Shown here in pieces: positions 6,789 through 16,041 of a DNA stretch of 34,871 nucleotides. The DNA is taken from contig JABARH010000026.1 of the NCBI GenBank assembly GCA_019187665.1, forward strand, positions 1-34,871. The letters run 5' to 3'. Each line of letters starts with the position of its first letter. Position 1 is the stretch's first letter. Origin of the DNA: Anaerolineales bacterium (GTDB taxonomy: Bacteria > Chloroflexota > Anaerolineae > Anaerolineales > Villigracilaceae). The translations under genes were made by a program, and so were the position numbers. The notes under the pieces are model-generated. The model made no database searches. It was not told the origin of the DNA and worked only from the letters and a program-made list of their open reading frames with translations.

Positions 6789-8429
6789 TTAATCCCAGAA
6801 GGAGCGGTATTCGCAATCGTACTTTTTCCCAAGCGGGGTGATGACAGTGGAATACCAACCGTAATCCTCGTCTGTTGTGATGAAGTAGCCTTTCAGTTCC
6901 GGGCGGATCTCTTCGAGCAGATTCCGCTCCGCCCAACGGGACAGGTGATACTCGCGCCAGTCCGCCTCCGCCTGCGGGCTTGCCCGGTAGCGGAGGCAGG
7001 CAAGGGCGGCGCCCAACGCATCGCGGACAGGATCCGGCAGGTGGTCGGAATGAAACGCATCCACAAGAGGCGGAATCGCATCCGGTGAGAGTTGCATGAA
7101 GTAGGAAATGTCCAGCTGGTCTGCGTCGAGCGGATCGGAGGAGACGCGCGAGCCGGTGTCGAATGTGTAGTGACCGTCCAGCGCACGCTGGATGTTTTGC
7201 TTGACGATGAACGCGTCCACGTTAAGGATGGAAAGCGTGGCGGCGAATCCGATCGAGGCAAGCAGGGCGGCGAGGGCAAACATTCGTTCGCGGCGCAGAA
7301 TCTCCAGCGCGACCGTAGCGATGAGCAGCGCGCCGAGCCAGATCAGGAAGACGTGCGTGTACGTGCGCAGTTCCGAAAAACCGTAGGCAATTTCGTACAA
7401 GACAAGGCGGCGATAGGCGGAAACGAGCATCACCAATACCAGCAGGACAATGCCGATGGAAAGTCCAGAAAATATTTTGCGTTGTGACTCGTTCTCGCGT
7501 TTGGTCACCGCGCCTGCGGCGAGGATTAGCAACAAACTGAAGAAAGCCACCGCCGCCAATTCGCCAAATCCGCGGCGGGCGTATTCGCTGTAGGTGAAGC
7601 CGTCAATTTTGATGTTGGCCTGCCCTCCAAAAAAATATTGGAATTGAATGGCGACAAAGGAGGCGAACAGGATGGCGACACTGCCCAACACGATCGCCGC
7701 TTCAACGAACCCGAGAAATTGCCCGAGCAATGGCTTCTGCCCGCCGACCAGGTTATCATCCTTCGATTGGGTCGCGGCATGCAGGAATACGCCTGCAAGC
7801 AGATAGCCAAATATAAGAATATATGAAAGTCGAAAGACATATTCGGGGATGTTGTCAAGATTGAGCGCGTCAAGGATATGCTCGAGGCGCTGGCTGAAGA
7901 CCGCGTCGGCGGAGGAGAGCAGCGAGGCAAAGATGGCAATGATGGGAAGCGCGATCAGCAGTCCGCGAATCACGGGCCATGCCGAGCGTTTGGTCTGCTC
8001 GCCGCGCTGGATGCGTTCTTTGCGCGCCTCCTGCGAAAAGGTCAGCGGGCGGATCAGCATGTTTCCGCCCAACTTGAGGAAGCCGAGCGCATAATCCCAC
8101 AGGCTGTATAGCATCCAGCGCCCGCCGAGGTAGGTGATGGCGAAGGCTGCCAGCAGGAAGAGGGTCAGCGCGTGGGCGAGGAAGGCAGTCAGCGGTTCGG
8201 CGCGGACAAATGTAACGGCCGCGAAAAACAGGGTTGGAATCAGCAGCCACAATGCGCCGTGCGACGGTTTGGATTTCTCCTCCCCCACCAGCAGGTACAG
8301 CCCACCCGCGAGGCAGAGTAGAACGTAGAGCGCAAAGTTGAGGCCGGGCGCGCGATCCCAGAAAAGGAAGTCGAACGTCCAGCCGAGGACGAGGGCGACG
8401 ATCCACAGTCGGTTGGGTTTGGCTTTCAT
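6789..8429 (-). CDS. DUF4173 multi-spanning membrane protein
   Basis: The 546-residue protein has about 10-12 hydrophobic segments over residues 7-420 and the family hallmark FGGQANIKIDGFTYSEYA near residue 275, typical of DUF4173 (PF13687). A soluble C-terminal domain of about 130 residues follows (from FIVKQNIQRALDGHYTFD), which is common in the family. The function is unknown. The ATG at 8429 has AAGGAGA five bases upstream; the longer TTG start includes this site in coding sequence. A palindromic repeat lies in frame at 6964-6997 in the soluble domain. The gene appears to stand alone with its own terminator. Confidence 0.8.
   Translation of the reverse strand: MKAKPNRLWIVALVLGWTFDFLFWDRAPGLNFALYVLLCLAGGLYLLVGEEKSKPSHGALWLLIPTLFFAAVTFVRAEPLTAFLAHALTLFLLAAFAITYLGGRWMLYSLWDYALGFLKLGGNMLIRPLTFSQEARKERIQRGEQTKRSAWPVIRGLLIALPIIAIFASLLSSADAVFSQRLEHILDALNLDNIPEYVFRLSYILIFGYLLAGVFLHAATQSKDDNLVGGQKPLLGQFLGFVEAAIVLGSVAILFASFVAIQFQYFFGGQANIKIDGFTYSEYARRGFGELAAVAFFSLLLILAAGAVTKRENESQRKIFSGLSIGIVLLVLVMLVSAYRRLVLYEIAYGFSELRTYTHVFLIWLGALLIATVALEILRRERMFALAALLASIGFAATLSILNVDAFIVKQNIQRALDGHYTFDTGSRVSSDPLDADQLDISYFMQLSPDAIPPLVDAFHSDHLPDPVRDALGAALACLRYRASPQAEADWREYHLSRWAERNLLEEIRPELKGYFITTDEDYGWYSTVITPLGKKYDCEYRSFWD
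6964..6997. repeat. Palindromic repeat inside the DUF4173 coding sequence
   Basis: A 34-base hairpin: GCCTCCGC / GCGGAGGC outside, a 3x3 internal loop, then CGGGC / GCCCG around a 2-base loop. It is read in frame as LRYRASPQAEA and does not break the gene. It looks like a REP-type insertion tolerated in a surface loop. Confidence 0.6.
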
Positions 8430-8536
8430 GAAATTCTCCTTGTGCAAAATTTGAGGCAGGATAGCCCTGTCCGTCTTGCGGAGTCTCTCAAAGTCTATCA
8501 GAAATTAATTGCGGCGCTTCGCTGGTTTTTTATTCC

Positions 8537-8622
8537 ACAGGACTTACGCAAAACCTTGCGTAGGGCGCGTTTTCTAACGCGCCTGCTGGCGTTAGAGAAC
8601 GCCAATTATGCGTAAGTTCTGT
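8537..8622. repeat. Structured interspersed element, copy 1
   Basis: The ends pair as ACAGGACTTACGCA / TGCGTAAGTTCTGT (14 bases, one G-T). Inside are TGCGTAGG and two hairpins: GGCGCGTT-TTCT-AACGCGCC (8564-8583) and TGGCGTT-AGAG-AACGCCA (8587-8604). The two loops are complementary with one wobble. Copy 2 at 8891-8979 has the same architecture with different stems. No protein is encoded. It could be a MITE or a structured RNA element. Confidence 0.75.
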
Positions 8623-8830
8623 TCCATTCCTCTACCGCATTTTTTCTAATTGCAAATACCGCGAATGTGCGTGTAACGTGAATTTTCTTGATGGACGATA
8701 AAGGAGTTGTAATGGAATTTTGCGTAGGTTTCTAAAGCGTGCGCAGAGGGCTTAATCTGCCATGTGGCAAAAATATGGTGTCCGGATAAAAGCCTGACCG
8801 GCGATTCTTTTGCGGGAGATATACCGCACT

Positions 8831-8880
8831 CGGTCACAAATTGCGCTTTTTTAGAAGGTGGAATGCGCAATTTGTGACCG
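8831..8880. repeat. 16-base perfect inverted repeat
   Basis: CGGTCACAAATTGCGC (8831-8846) is repeated inverted at 8865-8880, with 18 bases between. There is no T-run on the outside, so it is not a standard terminator. Apart from this and the two structured elements, I see no gene in 8430-8984. Confidence 0.7.
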
Positions 8881-8890
8881 TGAGTATTAT

Positions 8891-8979
8891 CAGTAGATCA
8901 CGAAAACCCTGCGTAGGTTGCGATCTCTATCGCAACCTGGCGGTAGAGACCGCCAAATACGCGCTTTCGTGAAGTACTG
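8891..8979. repeat. Structured interspersed element, copy 2
   Basis: The ends pair as CAGTA-GA-TCACGAAA / TTTCGTGA-AG-TACTG. The interior has TGCGTAGG, hairpin GGTTGCGAT-CTCT-ATCGCAACC (8916-8937) and hairpin TGGCGGT-AGAG-ACCGCCA (8938-8955). Both loops are exactly complementary. Relative to copy 1, the outer stem and both hairpin stems have changed on both sides so that pairing is kept. Confidence 0.75.
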
Positions 8980-8984
8980 ATTAT

Positions 8985-9011
8985 AAAAAAACCGCTCCTT
9001 GCGGAGCGGTT
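8985..9011 (-). terminator. Rho-independent terminator of ABC operon A
   Basis: The minus strand has a 9-base perfect stem AACCGCTCC / GGAGCGGTT, a 4-base loop and a run of six T. It lies 20 bases after the stop of the last operon A gene. Confidence 0.9.
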
Positions 9012-9030
9012 CAAGCGGGTGATGGTTGGG

Positions 9031-10068
9031 TTAGATCTTTCCGCGCAGGCGGGGATCAAGCACATCGCGCAGGGCGTCACCCAGCAGGTTCCAGCCCATG
9101 ACGAACAGCACAAGGGTCACGCCGGGGTAAAGGATGATGTACCAGTAGGTGTTGAGACTGCTGATCCAGTTGCGGGCGAAGGCCAGCACCTGTCCCCAGT
9201 CTGCATAACCGAGCTCCACGCCGATGCCAAGGAAGGAAAGCGCCGCGAAGGAAAGCACCACGTCGCCGATGCCCAGCGAGGCAAGCACCAGGGTCGGGAA
9301 GATCGCGTTCGGGATGATGTGGCGGAAGAGGATGCGGCTGTCTTTCACGCCGAGCACGCGCGCCGCCATAACATAGTCGCGTTCCTTGACGGAGAGGATA
9401 TCGCCGCGGATGATACGCGAGTAGCCCAGCCAGCCGAATGCGATCAGCGATATCATGACTGGCAGGGTGCTTTTTCCGATCACAGGCGTCAGCACCGCCG
9501 CGAGGATGAGGGTGGCCATCAGGCCCGGCAGAACTAACAGAACATCCACAATACGCATGAGGACGTTATCCACCCAGCCGCCATAGTATGCGGAGACCGA
9601 CCCAACAACGACGCCGATCAGAAGGGTGGAAATGACGACAATCAGACCGGCCTTAAAGGCGGTGCGCGTTCCCCAGATCACGCCGTAATAGATGTCATAC
9701 TGTCCCTGGGCGGTGCCGAAGAGGTGCACCCATTCGTCTTTTCCAGTGACCGCTTTATACCAGAAGGGGATCTCGGGGGTGTTCTTGGTCCACTCGGAGC
9801 CGGGTTCGCGCGGTTGGGATTTGAAGCCGTCGCGGGGGATCTTGTAGAAATCATTCGTGACAGGCGGCGCCAGCACCGGCGCGAATGCCGCCACCAGAAT
9901 AAAGAACACGATCAACGCAAAACCGCTGATCGAGGCCGGGGTCTTAAAAAGTCCCTGCATGACGCGGTAGTTATCCGGTCCGAGAAAGCGTTCGAGACGC
10001 GTGATCTTGCGCATGGCGACAGCCGTGCCAAGCAGTTCGTTATCGCCGGAGGGGGAAACTTGTGCCAT
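9031..10068 (-). CDS. ABC transporter permease, DppC/OppC type (operon A)
   Basis: The 345-residue inner-membrane permease has six predicted helices: one at about residues 48-68, an extracytoplasmic stretch to about 135, then five helices. The EAA loop reads DYVMAARVLGVKDSRILFRHIIPN, which docks to the ATPases. LSFLGIGVELGYADWGQVLA and DALRDVLDPRLRG are typical OppC end motifs. The usual GTDxxGRD motif before the second helix is replaced by GTAQGQYD. The ATG at 10068 has AGGAG upstream and follows the OppB gene by 9 bases. It is last in the operon, before the terminator. Confidence 0.9.
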   Translation of the reverse strand: MAQVSPSGDNELLGTAVAMRKITRLERFLGPDNYRVMQGLFKTPASISGFALIVFFILVAAFAPVLAPPVTNDFYKIPRDGFKSQPREPGSEWTKNTPEIPFWYKAVTGKDEWVHLFGTAQGQYDIYYGVIWGTRTAFKAGLIVVISTLLIGVVVGSVSAYYGGWVDNVLMRIVDVLLVLPGLMATLILAAVLTPVIGKSTLPVMISLIAFGWLGYSRIIRGDILSVKERDYVMAARVLGVKDSRILFRHIIPNAIFPTLVLASLGIGDVVLSFAALSFLGIGVELGYADWGQVLAFARNWISSLNTYWYIILYPGVTLVLFVMGWNLLGDALRDVLDPRLRGKI

Positions 10069-10077
10069 GAGGATCTC

Positions 10078-11142
10078 CTAAGAGAGGCGTACGCGCGGGT
10101 CTACGACCGCGTAGAGGATATCAACCACAAGGTTGGCCACGATCAGGATCAAGCCGTTGAAGAGCGCGAACCCCAGCACGGTGATCACATCCAGTTGTGC
10201 CGAAGCGGACGCGGCGGCGGAGCCGATGCCCGGATAATCGAATACGGTTTCAGTGATGATCACGCCGCCGAGCAGGCCCACTACGCTGAATCCGGCCAGA
10301 GTTACGACCGGGAGCATGGCGTTTGGCTGAGCGTGTTTATAGATCACATCCTTCTCCGGCAGGCCCTTGGCGCGAGCGGTGGTCACGTATTCCTGGCGCA
10401 GGGTTTCGAGCATCGAGCCGCGCGTCACACGCAGGAAGGTCGCCCAACTGATGTAGGACAGAGTCAGGATGGGCAGGAACATATGCCGCAGGGCGTCGAG
10501 GAAGATGTCGAAGCGGCCGTTCAACACCGCATCGAACGTCAGGAGTTTGGTGTAGTGATGGAATGCGTCTGAACTGACCACCTGGTTAAATTGATCGCTC
10601 AAACGTCCCGGCGGGAACCATTGTAAATTGGCGTAGAAAAACATCAGCACGAGCAGGCCAAATACAAACGTGGGAAAGGATGTGCCTACAATGCTGAAGA
10701 CGCGCGCGATCTGGTCCACGAAACCGTTGTGATGGACGGCGGCCTGTACGCCCAGCCAGATGCCGACGAGGATGACCGGCCCCACCGCCCAGATCGTGAG
10801 ATCGAGGGTGTTCGGGAAGCGGCGTTCGATCAACTGCGCCACCGGCTGAGAACTGGTCTTGGACCAGCCAAAGTTACCGTATAGCACGCCGCCTTCCTGT
10901 TCGCCGGTGGCTTCATTCTTGCCGCCGACCAGCCAGTTCTTGTATTGAACCCAGATCGGGCAGTCGAGGCAGTATTTCTTGATGTAAGAATCCACCTGTT
11001 TTTCGGACTTGGGATCGCCGCGAATATACAACGCGACGCGCTCGTCCGGCGAAAGGAACTGCAACATCCCGAAGATCAGAATGGTGACGCCAAAGAGCAG
11101 GACCGGCACAAGCAGTAAACGGCGGATTATGTATGTGACCAT
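10078..11142 (-). CDS. ABC transporter permease, DppB/OppB type (operon A)
   Basis: The 354-residue permease starts with the canonical YIIRRLLLVPVLLFGVTILIF helix. Its EAA loop is EYVTTARAKGLPEKDVIYKHA and it ends with ILYAVVDPRVRLS, all typical of OppB/DppB. An extracytoplasmic segment between helices 1 and 2 (about residues 35-105) contains a KKYCLDCP Cys pair. The ATG has GAGGTG five bases upstream. It forms the membrane channel with the OppC-type partner after it. Confidence 0.9.
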   Translation of the reverse strand: MVTYIIRRLLLVPVLLFGVTILIFGMLQFLSPDERVALYIRGDPKSEKQVDSYIKKYCLDCPIWVQYKNWLVGGKNEATGEQEGGVLYGNFGWSKTSSQPVAQLIERRFPNTLDLTIWAVGPVILVGIWLGVQAAVHHNGFVDQIARVFSIVGTSFPTFVFGLLVLMFFYANLQWFPPGRLSDQFNQVVSSDAFHHYTKLLTFDAVLNGRFDIFLDALRHMFLPILTLSYISWATFLRVTRGSMLETLRQEYVTTARAKGLPEKDVIYKHAQPNAMLPVVTLAGFSVVGLLGGVIITETVFDYPGIGSAAASASAQLDVITVLGFALFNGLILIVANLVVDILYAVVDPRVRLS

Positions 11143-11232
11143 GAAACACCTCGTGTCTCGATTATCAGACTTGCCATCTGGAACGGGTCAGAGAATTTCT
11201 CTGGCGCGTTGCACATGGCAGGGACGGAGAGT

Positions 11233-11260
11233 TCCGGGGGCCCGTTGCCGGGCCCCCGGA
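11233..11260 (-). promoter_or_regulatory. Hairpin between binding-protein and permease genes (operon A)
   Basis: The very stable stem CCGGGGGCCC / GGGCCCCCGG with a 6-base loop has no T-run. It lies downstream of the binding-protein stop and before oppB. Such hairpins usually protect the binding-protein mRNA or cause partial termination, so that the binding protein is made in excess. A similar hairpin is at the same place in operon B. Confidence 0.65.
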
Positions 11261-11288
11261 GATTGGACAAACTACGCGGACGGTCGAA

Positions 11289-13337
11289 CTATTCCTTCCA
11301 CATCGGGTAGTAGTAGTTGCCGGAGAAGATCGGGTTCAAAACGACGCCGTGGACCCAGCGCATTTCGAAGCCGTGGCTGGTGGTAGTTGCCAACAGGACA
11401 GTCGGGACCTGATCGTAGTAGAGGGCGTTCGCCTCTTCGTAGATCGTCTGGCGGGCGGCCGGATCGGTCGCGGCAACACCGCGATCCAGGATCTCAGAGA
11501 ACTGCGCCTTCAGATCGTCGGACATTCTCTGGCGGTTCGCGTAGGTGCCCAGCATGTACGGCTGGTACCAGTTGTGCGGGTCGTGGATGTCTTCCAGCCA
11601 GCCGCTCACGAAGTACGGGGACTGCGAAGCGCGCAGGGTGCGCAGGAAGGTCGGCCACGGCAGACCCACGGTCTCGATCACGAACAGATCGTTCACGGAC
11701 GCGACATTCGAGGACAGGATCTCGGAGACAACCTGGCGGGAGGTGTTGCCCTGGTTGTAGAGAGCCTGCATGCGGAAACCGACGGTCCAGATGTCGCCTT
11801 CGGGATCGTCACCAGCGGCGATTCCATCATGGTCCGCGTCAGCGGCTTTGAACTCGGATTCGCACATGGCGGGATCGTAGGAGTACACGGGCGCGTCGGC
11901 TTCGTAGCCGGGCATGCCCTGGCGGGCGAGCACCGGCTGTTGGACTGCCTCACCATCGAACACGTCGCTGATGTAGGTGTCCCAGTCGAAGCAGTACGCG
12001 AAGGCGCGGCGGATGTGGACATCCGTAAAGAAGTCCAGCGGGATGCCGTTGCCATCCAGGGCGCCGGAGCCGACGTAGTTCGAGCCTTCAGCAATGTTGA
12101 AGGTCATGAACAGGTCCTGGCTGGAGAGGGCCGGGCGGCCGATGTAGAGACGGACATTGCCACCGAGACCCTTTTCGCCGGGGGCGCAGGCGGTGAACTT
12201 GGCAGTGCCCTGGGCGGAGGGATCGTACGCGCAGACCTCAACCTCTTCACCGTAGGAGCCGGAGGCGAGATCGTAAACGCGCATCGAGCCAACCAACTCG
12301 TCAACCTGGGAGCGGTTTTCAGCGGGGGTGCCGAAGTAATCGGCGTCGCCGGCCTGCATCATCGCGAAGCGGGTGCCCCATTCATCCACAGACTTGATCA
12401 CAACGCGCTCAAGTTTGGCGGGCTCGCGCCAGTAGGCATCGTTGCGGACCATGACGAGTTCTTCGCCCTGGGTCCAGTGATCGAGTTTGAAGGCGCCGGT
12501 GCCGTTCATGATGGTGGTAAAGGGGTCGGTCTCGGAGGGCTCGGCATAGTAGTTCTGCCAGGTGGCGCAATCGCCATCCCAACCGCCGTTAGCGACAGTC
12601 CAGTCCTTATCCATGACAGAGCCCCAGCCGTTGGCGATGGTGGCGATGAACGGGCCCCACGGCTGAGCGAGGGTCATGGTAACGGTGCCAGCGGCATCAT
12701 CAGCCACGATCGCGCCGGTGACCTTTTCGCACGCGGCGAGCAGGTCTTCGGCCGGGAGGGCGCTCATGCACTCGCGGTCATCCGCGCAGGCGCCTTCGCC
12801 GTCCACAACAATGGAGATGTCGTCCGTGCCGATTCCGAAGAACGGCTCAGCCAACAGCCACTGCGGGCTGGCGTAACCGCCAAAGAGCAGGCCGCGCTGG
12901 AAGGAGTAAGCGGCGTCAGAGGCGGTCATATCGGCGCCGTCGTGGAACTTCACGCCGGAGCGCATCTTGAAGGTGTAGGTGGTGCCGTCTTCAGAGACTT
13001 CCCAGGATTCGGCCAGTTGCGGCACGAATTTGTCGGTGGCGTCGCCATCATAGAAGACGAGCGTCTCATAGACGTTCTGGATGATTTCGCCACCGGCGGT
13101 TTCATACGCCAGAGCGGGATCCAGGGTCTCGGGCTCACCAATGGTCGCGACCACCAGGGTTGTCGTGTCCTTGGCATGGAAACCTTCGGCAGGAGCCTGG
13201 GTTTCTTCCACAGGAGCCTGGGTTTCTTCCACAGGAGCCTGGGTTTCAGGAGCAACCTGGGTTGCAGTCGGGCCGCAGGCCGCAAGGGCCATGCTCGCCA
13301 CAACCAGGAGGCTCAATAGAGCAAACAGTTTACGCAT
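11289..13337 (-). CDS. Family-5 solute-binding lipoprotein (operon A), canonical order
   Basis: The 682-residue SBP_bac_5 protein has a lipoprotein signal with lipobox LAAC (Cys21) and a linker with three near-identical ETQAPVE units. The usual order follows: LVVATIGEPETLDP, GVKFHDGADMTASDA (about residues 130-145), NGTGAFKLDHWTQGEELVMVRNDAYW, then domain II with HIRRAFAYCFDWDTYI, and the C-terminal return strand. Near residue 496 is DADHDGIAAGDD, which looks like a calcium-binding EF-type loop. The substrate is unclear: the family takes peptides, nickel or, in many thermophiles and anaerobes, oligosaccharides. GAGGAG precedes the ATG. Confidence 0.9.
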   Translation of the reverse strand: MRKLFALLSLLVVASMALAACGPTATQVAPETQAPVEETQAPVEETQAPAEGFHAKDTTTLVVATIGEPETLDPALAYETAGGEIIQNVYETLVFYDGDATDKFVPQLAESWEVSEDGTTYTFKMRSGVKFHDGADMTASDAAYSFQRGLLFGGYASPQWLLAEPFFGIGTDDISIVVDGEGACADDRECMSALPAEDLLAACEKVTGAIVADDAAGTVTMTLAQPWGPFIATIANGWGSVMDKDWTVANGGWDGDCATWQNYYAEPSETDPFTTIMNGTGAFKLDHWTQGEELVMVRNDAYWREPAKLERVVIKSVDEWGTRFAMMQAGDADYFGTPAENRSQVDELVGSMRVYDLASGSYGEEVEVCAYDPSAQGTAKFTACAPGEKGLGGNVRLYIGRPALSSQDLFMTFNIAEGSNYVGSGALDGNGIPLDFFTDVHIRRAFAYCFDWDTYISDVFDGEAVQQPVLARQGMPGYEADAPVYSYDPAMCESEFKAADADHDGIAAGDDPEGDIWTVGFRMQALYNQGNTSRQVVSEILSSNVASVNDLFVIETVGLPWPTFLRTLRASQSPYFVSGWLEDIHDPHNWYQPYMLGTYANRQRMSDDLKAQFSEILDRGVAATDPAARQTIYEEANALYYDQVPTVLLATTTSHGFEMRWVHGVVLNPIFSGNYYYPMWKE

Positions 13338-13424
13338 TGTTTCTTCTCCTCACGAAATTGTGAAAAAGGGTTGGGTGATTTTTCTTGCATACAACGGAAA
13401 GTGAAGGTTTTGTTTTGCGGTTGC

Positions 13425-13437
13425 GATCACCTCCTTT
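13425..13437 (-). promoter_or_regulatory. Full-length Shine-Dalgarno-like element 87 bases before the binding-protein start
   Basis: AAAGGAGGTGATC matches the complement of the 16S rRNA 3' end over its whole length but is not followed by a start codon at proper distance. The gene has its own GAGGAG site. An equivalent element lies upstream of the operon B binding protein. It may be a standby ribosome site or mRNA stabiliser. Confidence 0.5.
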
Positions 13438-13443
13438 CAAAGG

Positions 13444-14423
13444 TTATTTTGCAAGATGACAGGCCACGAAATGACCTGGTCTTAACTCACGAAATTCTGG
13501 CTGGGACTCGGCGCATAGCGGCACGGCGATCGGACAGCGCGTACGGAAGCGGCACCCAGACGGCGGGTTAGCCGGGGAGGGCACGTCGCCTTCGAGGATG
13601 ACGCGCTTGCGTTGCGCGTCCGCCACCGGGTCCGGGATCGGGACCGCGGAGAGGAGCGCCTGAGTGTAGGGATGAAGCGGGTTGTTGTATAACTCTTCCC
13701 GTTCCGCCAGTTCCATGATCACGCCCAGGTACATGACCGCGACACGGTCGCTGATGTGACGCACCATCGAGAGATCGTGGGCGATGAACAGGTAGGTCAG
13801 GCCGAATTGCTGTTGCAATTCTTCCAGCAGGTTCACCACCTGCGCCTGAATGGAAACATCGAGGGCCGAAATCGGCTCATCGCAAATAATAAAGTTTGGA
13901 TTCAACGCCAGCGCGCGCGCCACGCCGATGCGCTGGCGCTGCCCGCCGGAAAACTCGTGGGGGTAGCGGGTGGCAAAGGCTGGGTTAAGTTTCACCAGTT
14001 CTAACAACTGCTCGACGCGCTTATCAATTTCTTCGCCGGTCGTTACGCTGTGCACCATGAGCGGCTCACCCACCAACTGGCCCACTGTCATGCGCGGGTT
14101 GAGGCTGGCGTACGGGTCCTGGAAGATCATCTGCATTTTGCGGCGCATCTGGCGCATGGGTTCGCGCTTAAGCGTGACGAGGTTCGTGCCTTCATATTCC
14201 ACTTTTCCCGCCGTTGGCTTGTAGAGTTGCAGGATGGCACGCCCGGTCGTGGATTTACCGCAACCCGATTCGCCCACGAGGCCGAGCGTTTCGCCGCGCT
14301 TGACATCGAAGCTGACGCCGTCCACCGCGCGCACCGCGCCCACCTGGCGCTGGAACACGCCGCGATAGATCGGGAAGTGCATTACCAGGTTGTCAACGTG
14401 AAGCAGGACTTCGTTGTTGGCGG

Positions 14424-14427
<4 letters not shown>
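13444..14427 (-). CDS. ABC transporter ATPase, OppF/DppF type (operon A)
   Basis: The 327-residue cytoplasmic ATPase has Walker [10 protein letters not shown] near residue 53, signature [15 protein letters not shown], Walker [13 protein letters not shown], and the oligopeptide-transporter C-terminal Cys motif [28 protein letters not shown] at the start is typical of OppF. The ATG at 14427 overlaps the OppD stop by four bases (ATGA), so the two are translationally coupled. Longer upstream starts would run into oppD. It pairs with OppD to drive import. Confidence 0.92.
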
Positions 14428-15422
<995 letters not shown>

Positions 15423-15479
15423 CCGATGATTCCTTTGCCGCAGTGGATTGAAGTGCGCCATGTATCACAGCGCCCGAAA

Positions 15480-15507
15480 ATTATACCTGATTCTTTTGGA
15501 GCGTCAA
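15480..15507 (-). promoter_or_regulatory. Strong sigma-70-type promoter of operon A
   Basis: Minus strand TTGACG (15502-15507), 16-base spacer, TATAAT (15480-15485). Transcription should begin near 15473, giving a leader of about 50 bases before oppD. Confidence 0.8.
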
Positions 15508-15586
15508 CCGGAGGCCCCTTCCGTTCCACAAGATTAAACCTTAAACCTTCCAGATTGGGGGAAAGATGGACAGCCCCCAGATGGAA

Positions 15587-15612
15587 ACAAACCCCTCTGA
15601 AGAGGGGTTTGT
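15587..15612 (-). terminator. Rho-independent terminator of ABC operon B
   Basis: A 12-base perfect stem ACAAACCCCTCT / AGAGGGGTTTGT with a 2-base loop, followed on the minus strand by TT and further T-rich bases. It separates operon B from the operon A promoter. Confidence 0.8.
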
Positions 15613-15707
15613 AAGCGGGTGCGAATCGTCTCCAAAACAACCTGCGTTTCGCCGCGCTACGGCAAGGTGGGTTTTGCCCACCGCCCGGTTACCGTCGCTT
15701 GCAGGCG

Positions 15708-15947
15708 TCAACGGTGGAAGTCGTCCTGGTCCTGCTTTTTTTTCCGTCCAGGCTGCGAAGCCACGATGGATATGATTCCCAGCAAGAGCCCCAGGATGGA
15801 TGCGCCATACGAAAGGAAATTCCAGAAGAACGTAGATGCCACCACATGGATCACCATCAAGAACGGCATGACTACGCCAAACAGCAACAGCAGAAAGGCG
15901 ATGAACATGAGGAGTCTTGGGTGATCGAATAGTCGGTCTCTTAACAT
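15708..15947 (-). CDS. Small two-helix membrane protein of unknown function
   Basis: The 79-residue product has two hydrophobic helices (about residues 13-34 and 42-63) and a charged C-terminal tail (GRKKKQDQDDFHR). The start MLRDRLFDHPRLL at 15947 has GAGG nine bases upstream; a longer start at 16004 is possible but lacks a ribosome site. It lies 94 bases after the ATPase F gene and before the operon B terminator, so it is probably cotranscribed. No family name known to me; a role with the transporter is only suggested by position. Confidence 0.6.
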   Translation of the reverse strand: MLRDRLFDHPRLLMFIAFLLLLFGVVMPFLMVIHVVASTFFWNFLSYGASILGLLLGIISIVASQPGRKKKQDQDDFHR

Positions 15948-16041
15948 GGCCTGCGCCTCGTCTGATGCAGCGCCGCAAGATTTCATCTTGTGCAGGTGAG
16001 ACAAGTTTGAAGGCTGCGGTACGGCAAACTGTGAAACTCCG

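Noticed and set aside
8646..8870. 74-codon minus-strand frame in the gap before DUF4173
   Set aside because: It covers half of the 16-base inverted repeat, has no good ribosome site and no recognisable features.
8831..8880. Inverted repeat considered as a terminator
   Set aside because: No T-run on either outer side and no gene ends next to it; the T-run is inside the loop.
11349..13319. Open frame of 656 codons on the plus strand opposite the operon A binding protein
   Set aside because: It mirrors the codon bias of the GC-rich gene on the other strand, has no ribosome site or recognisable domain, and the minus-strand protein is clearly real.
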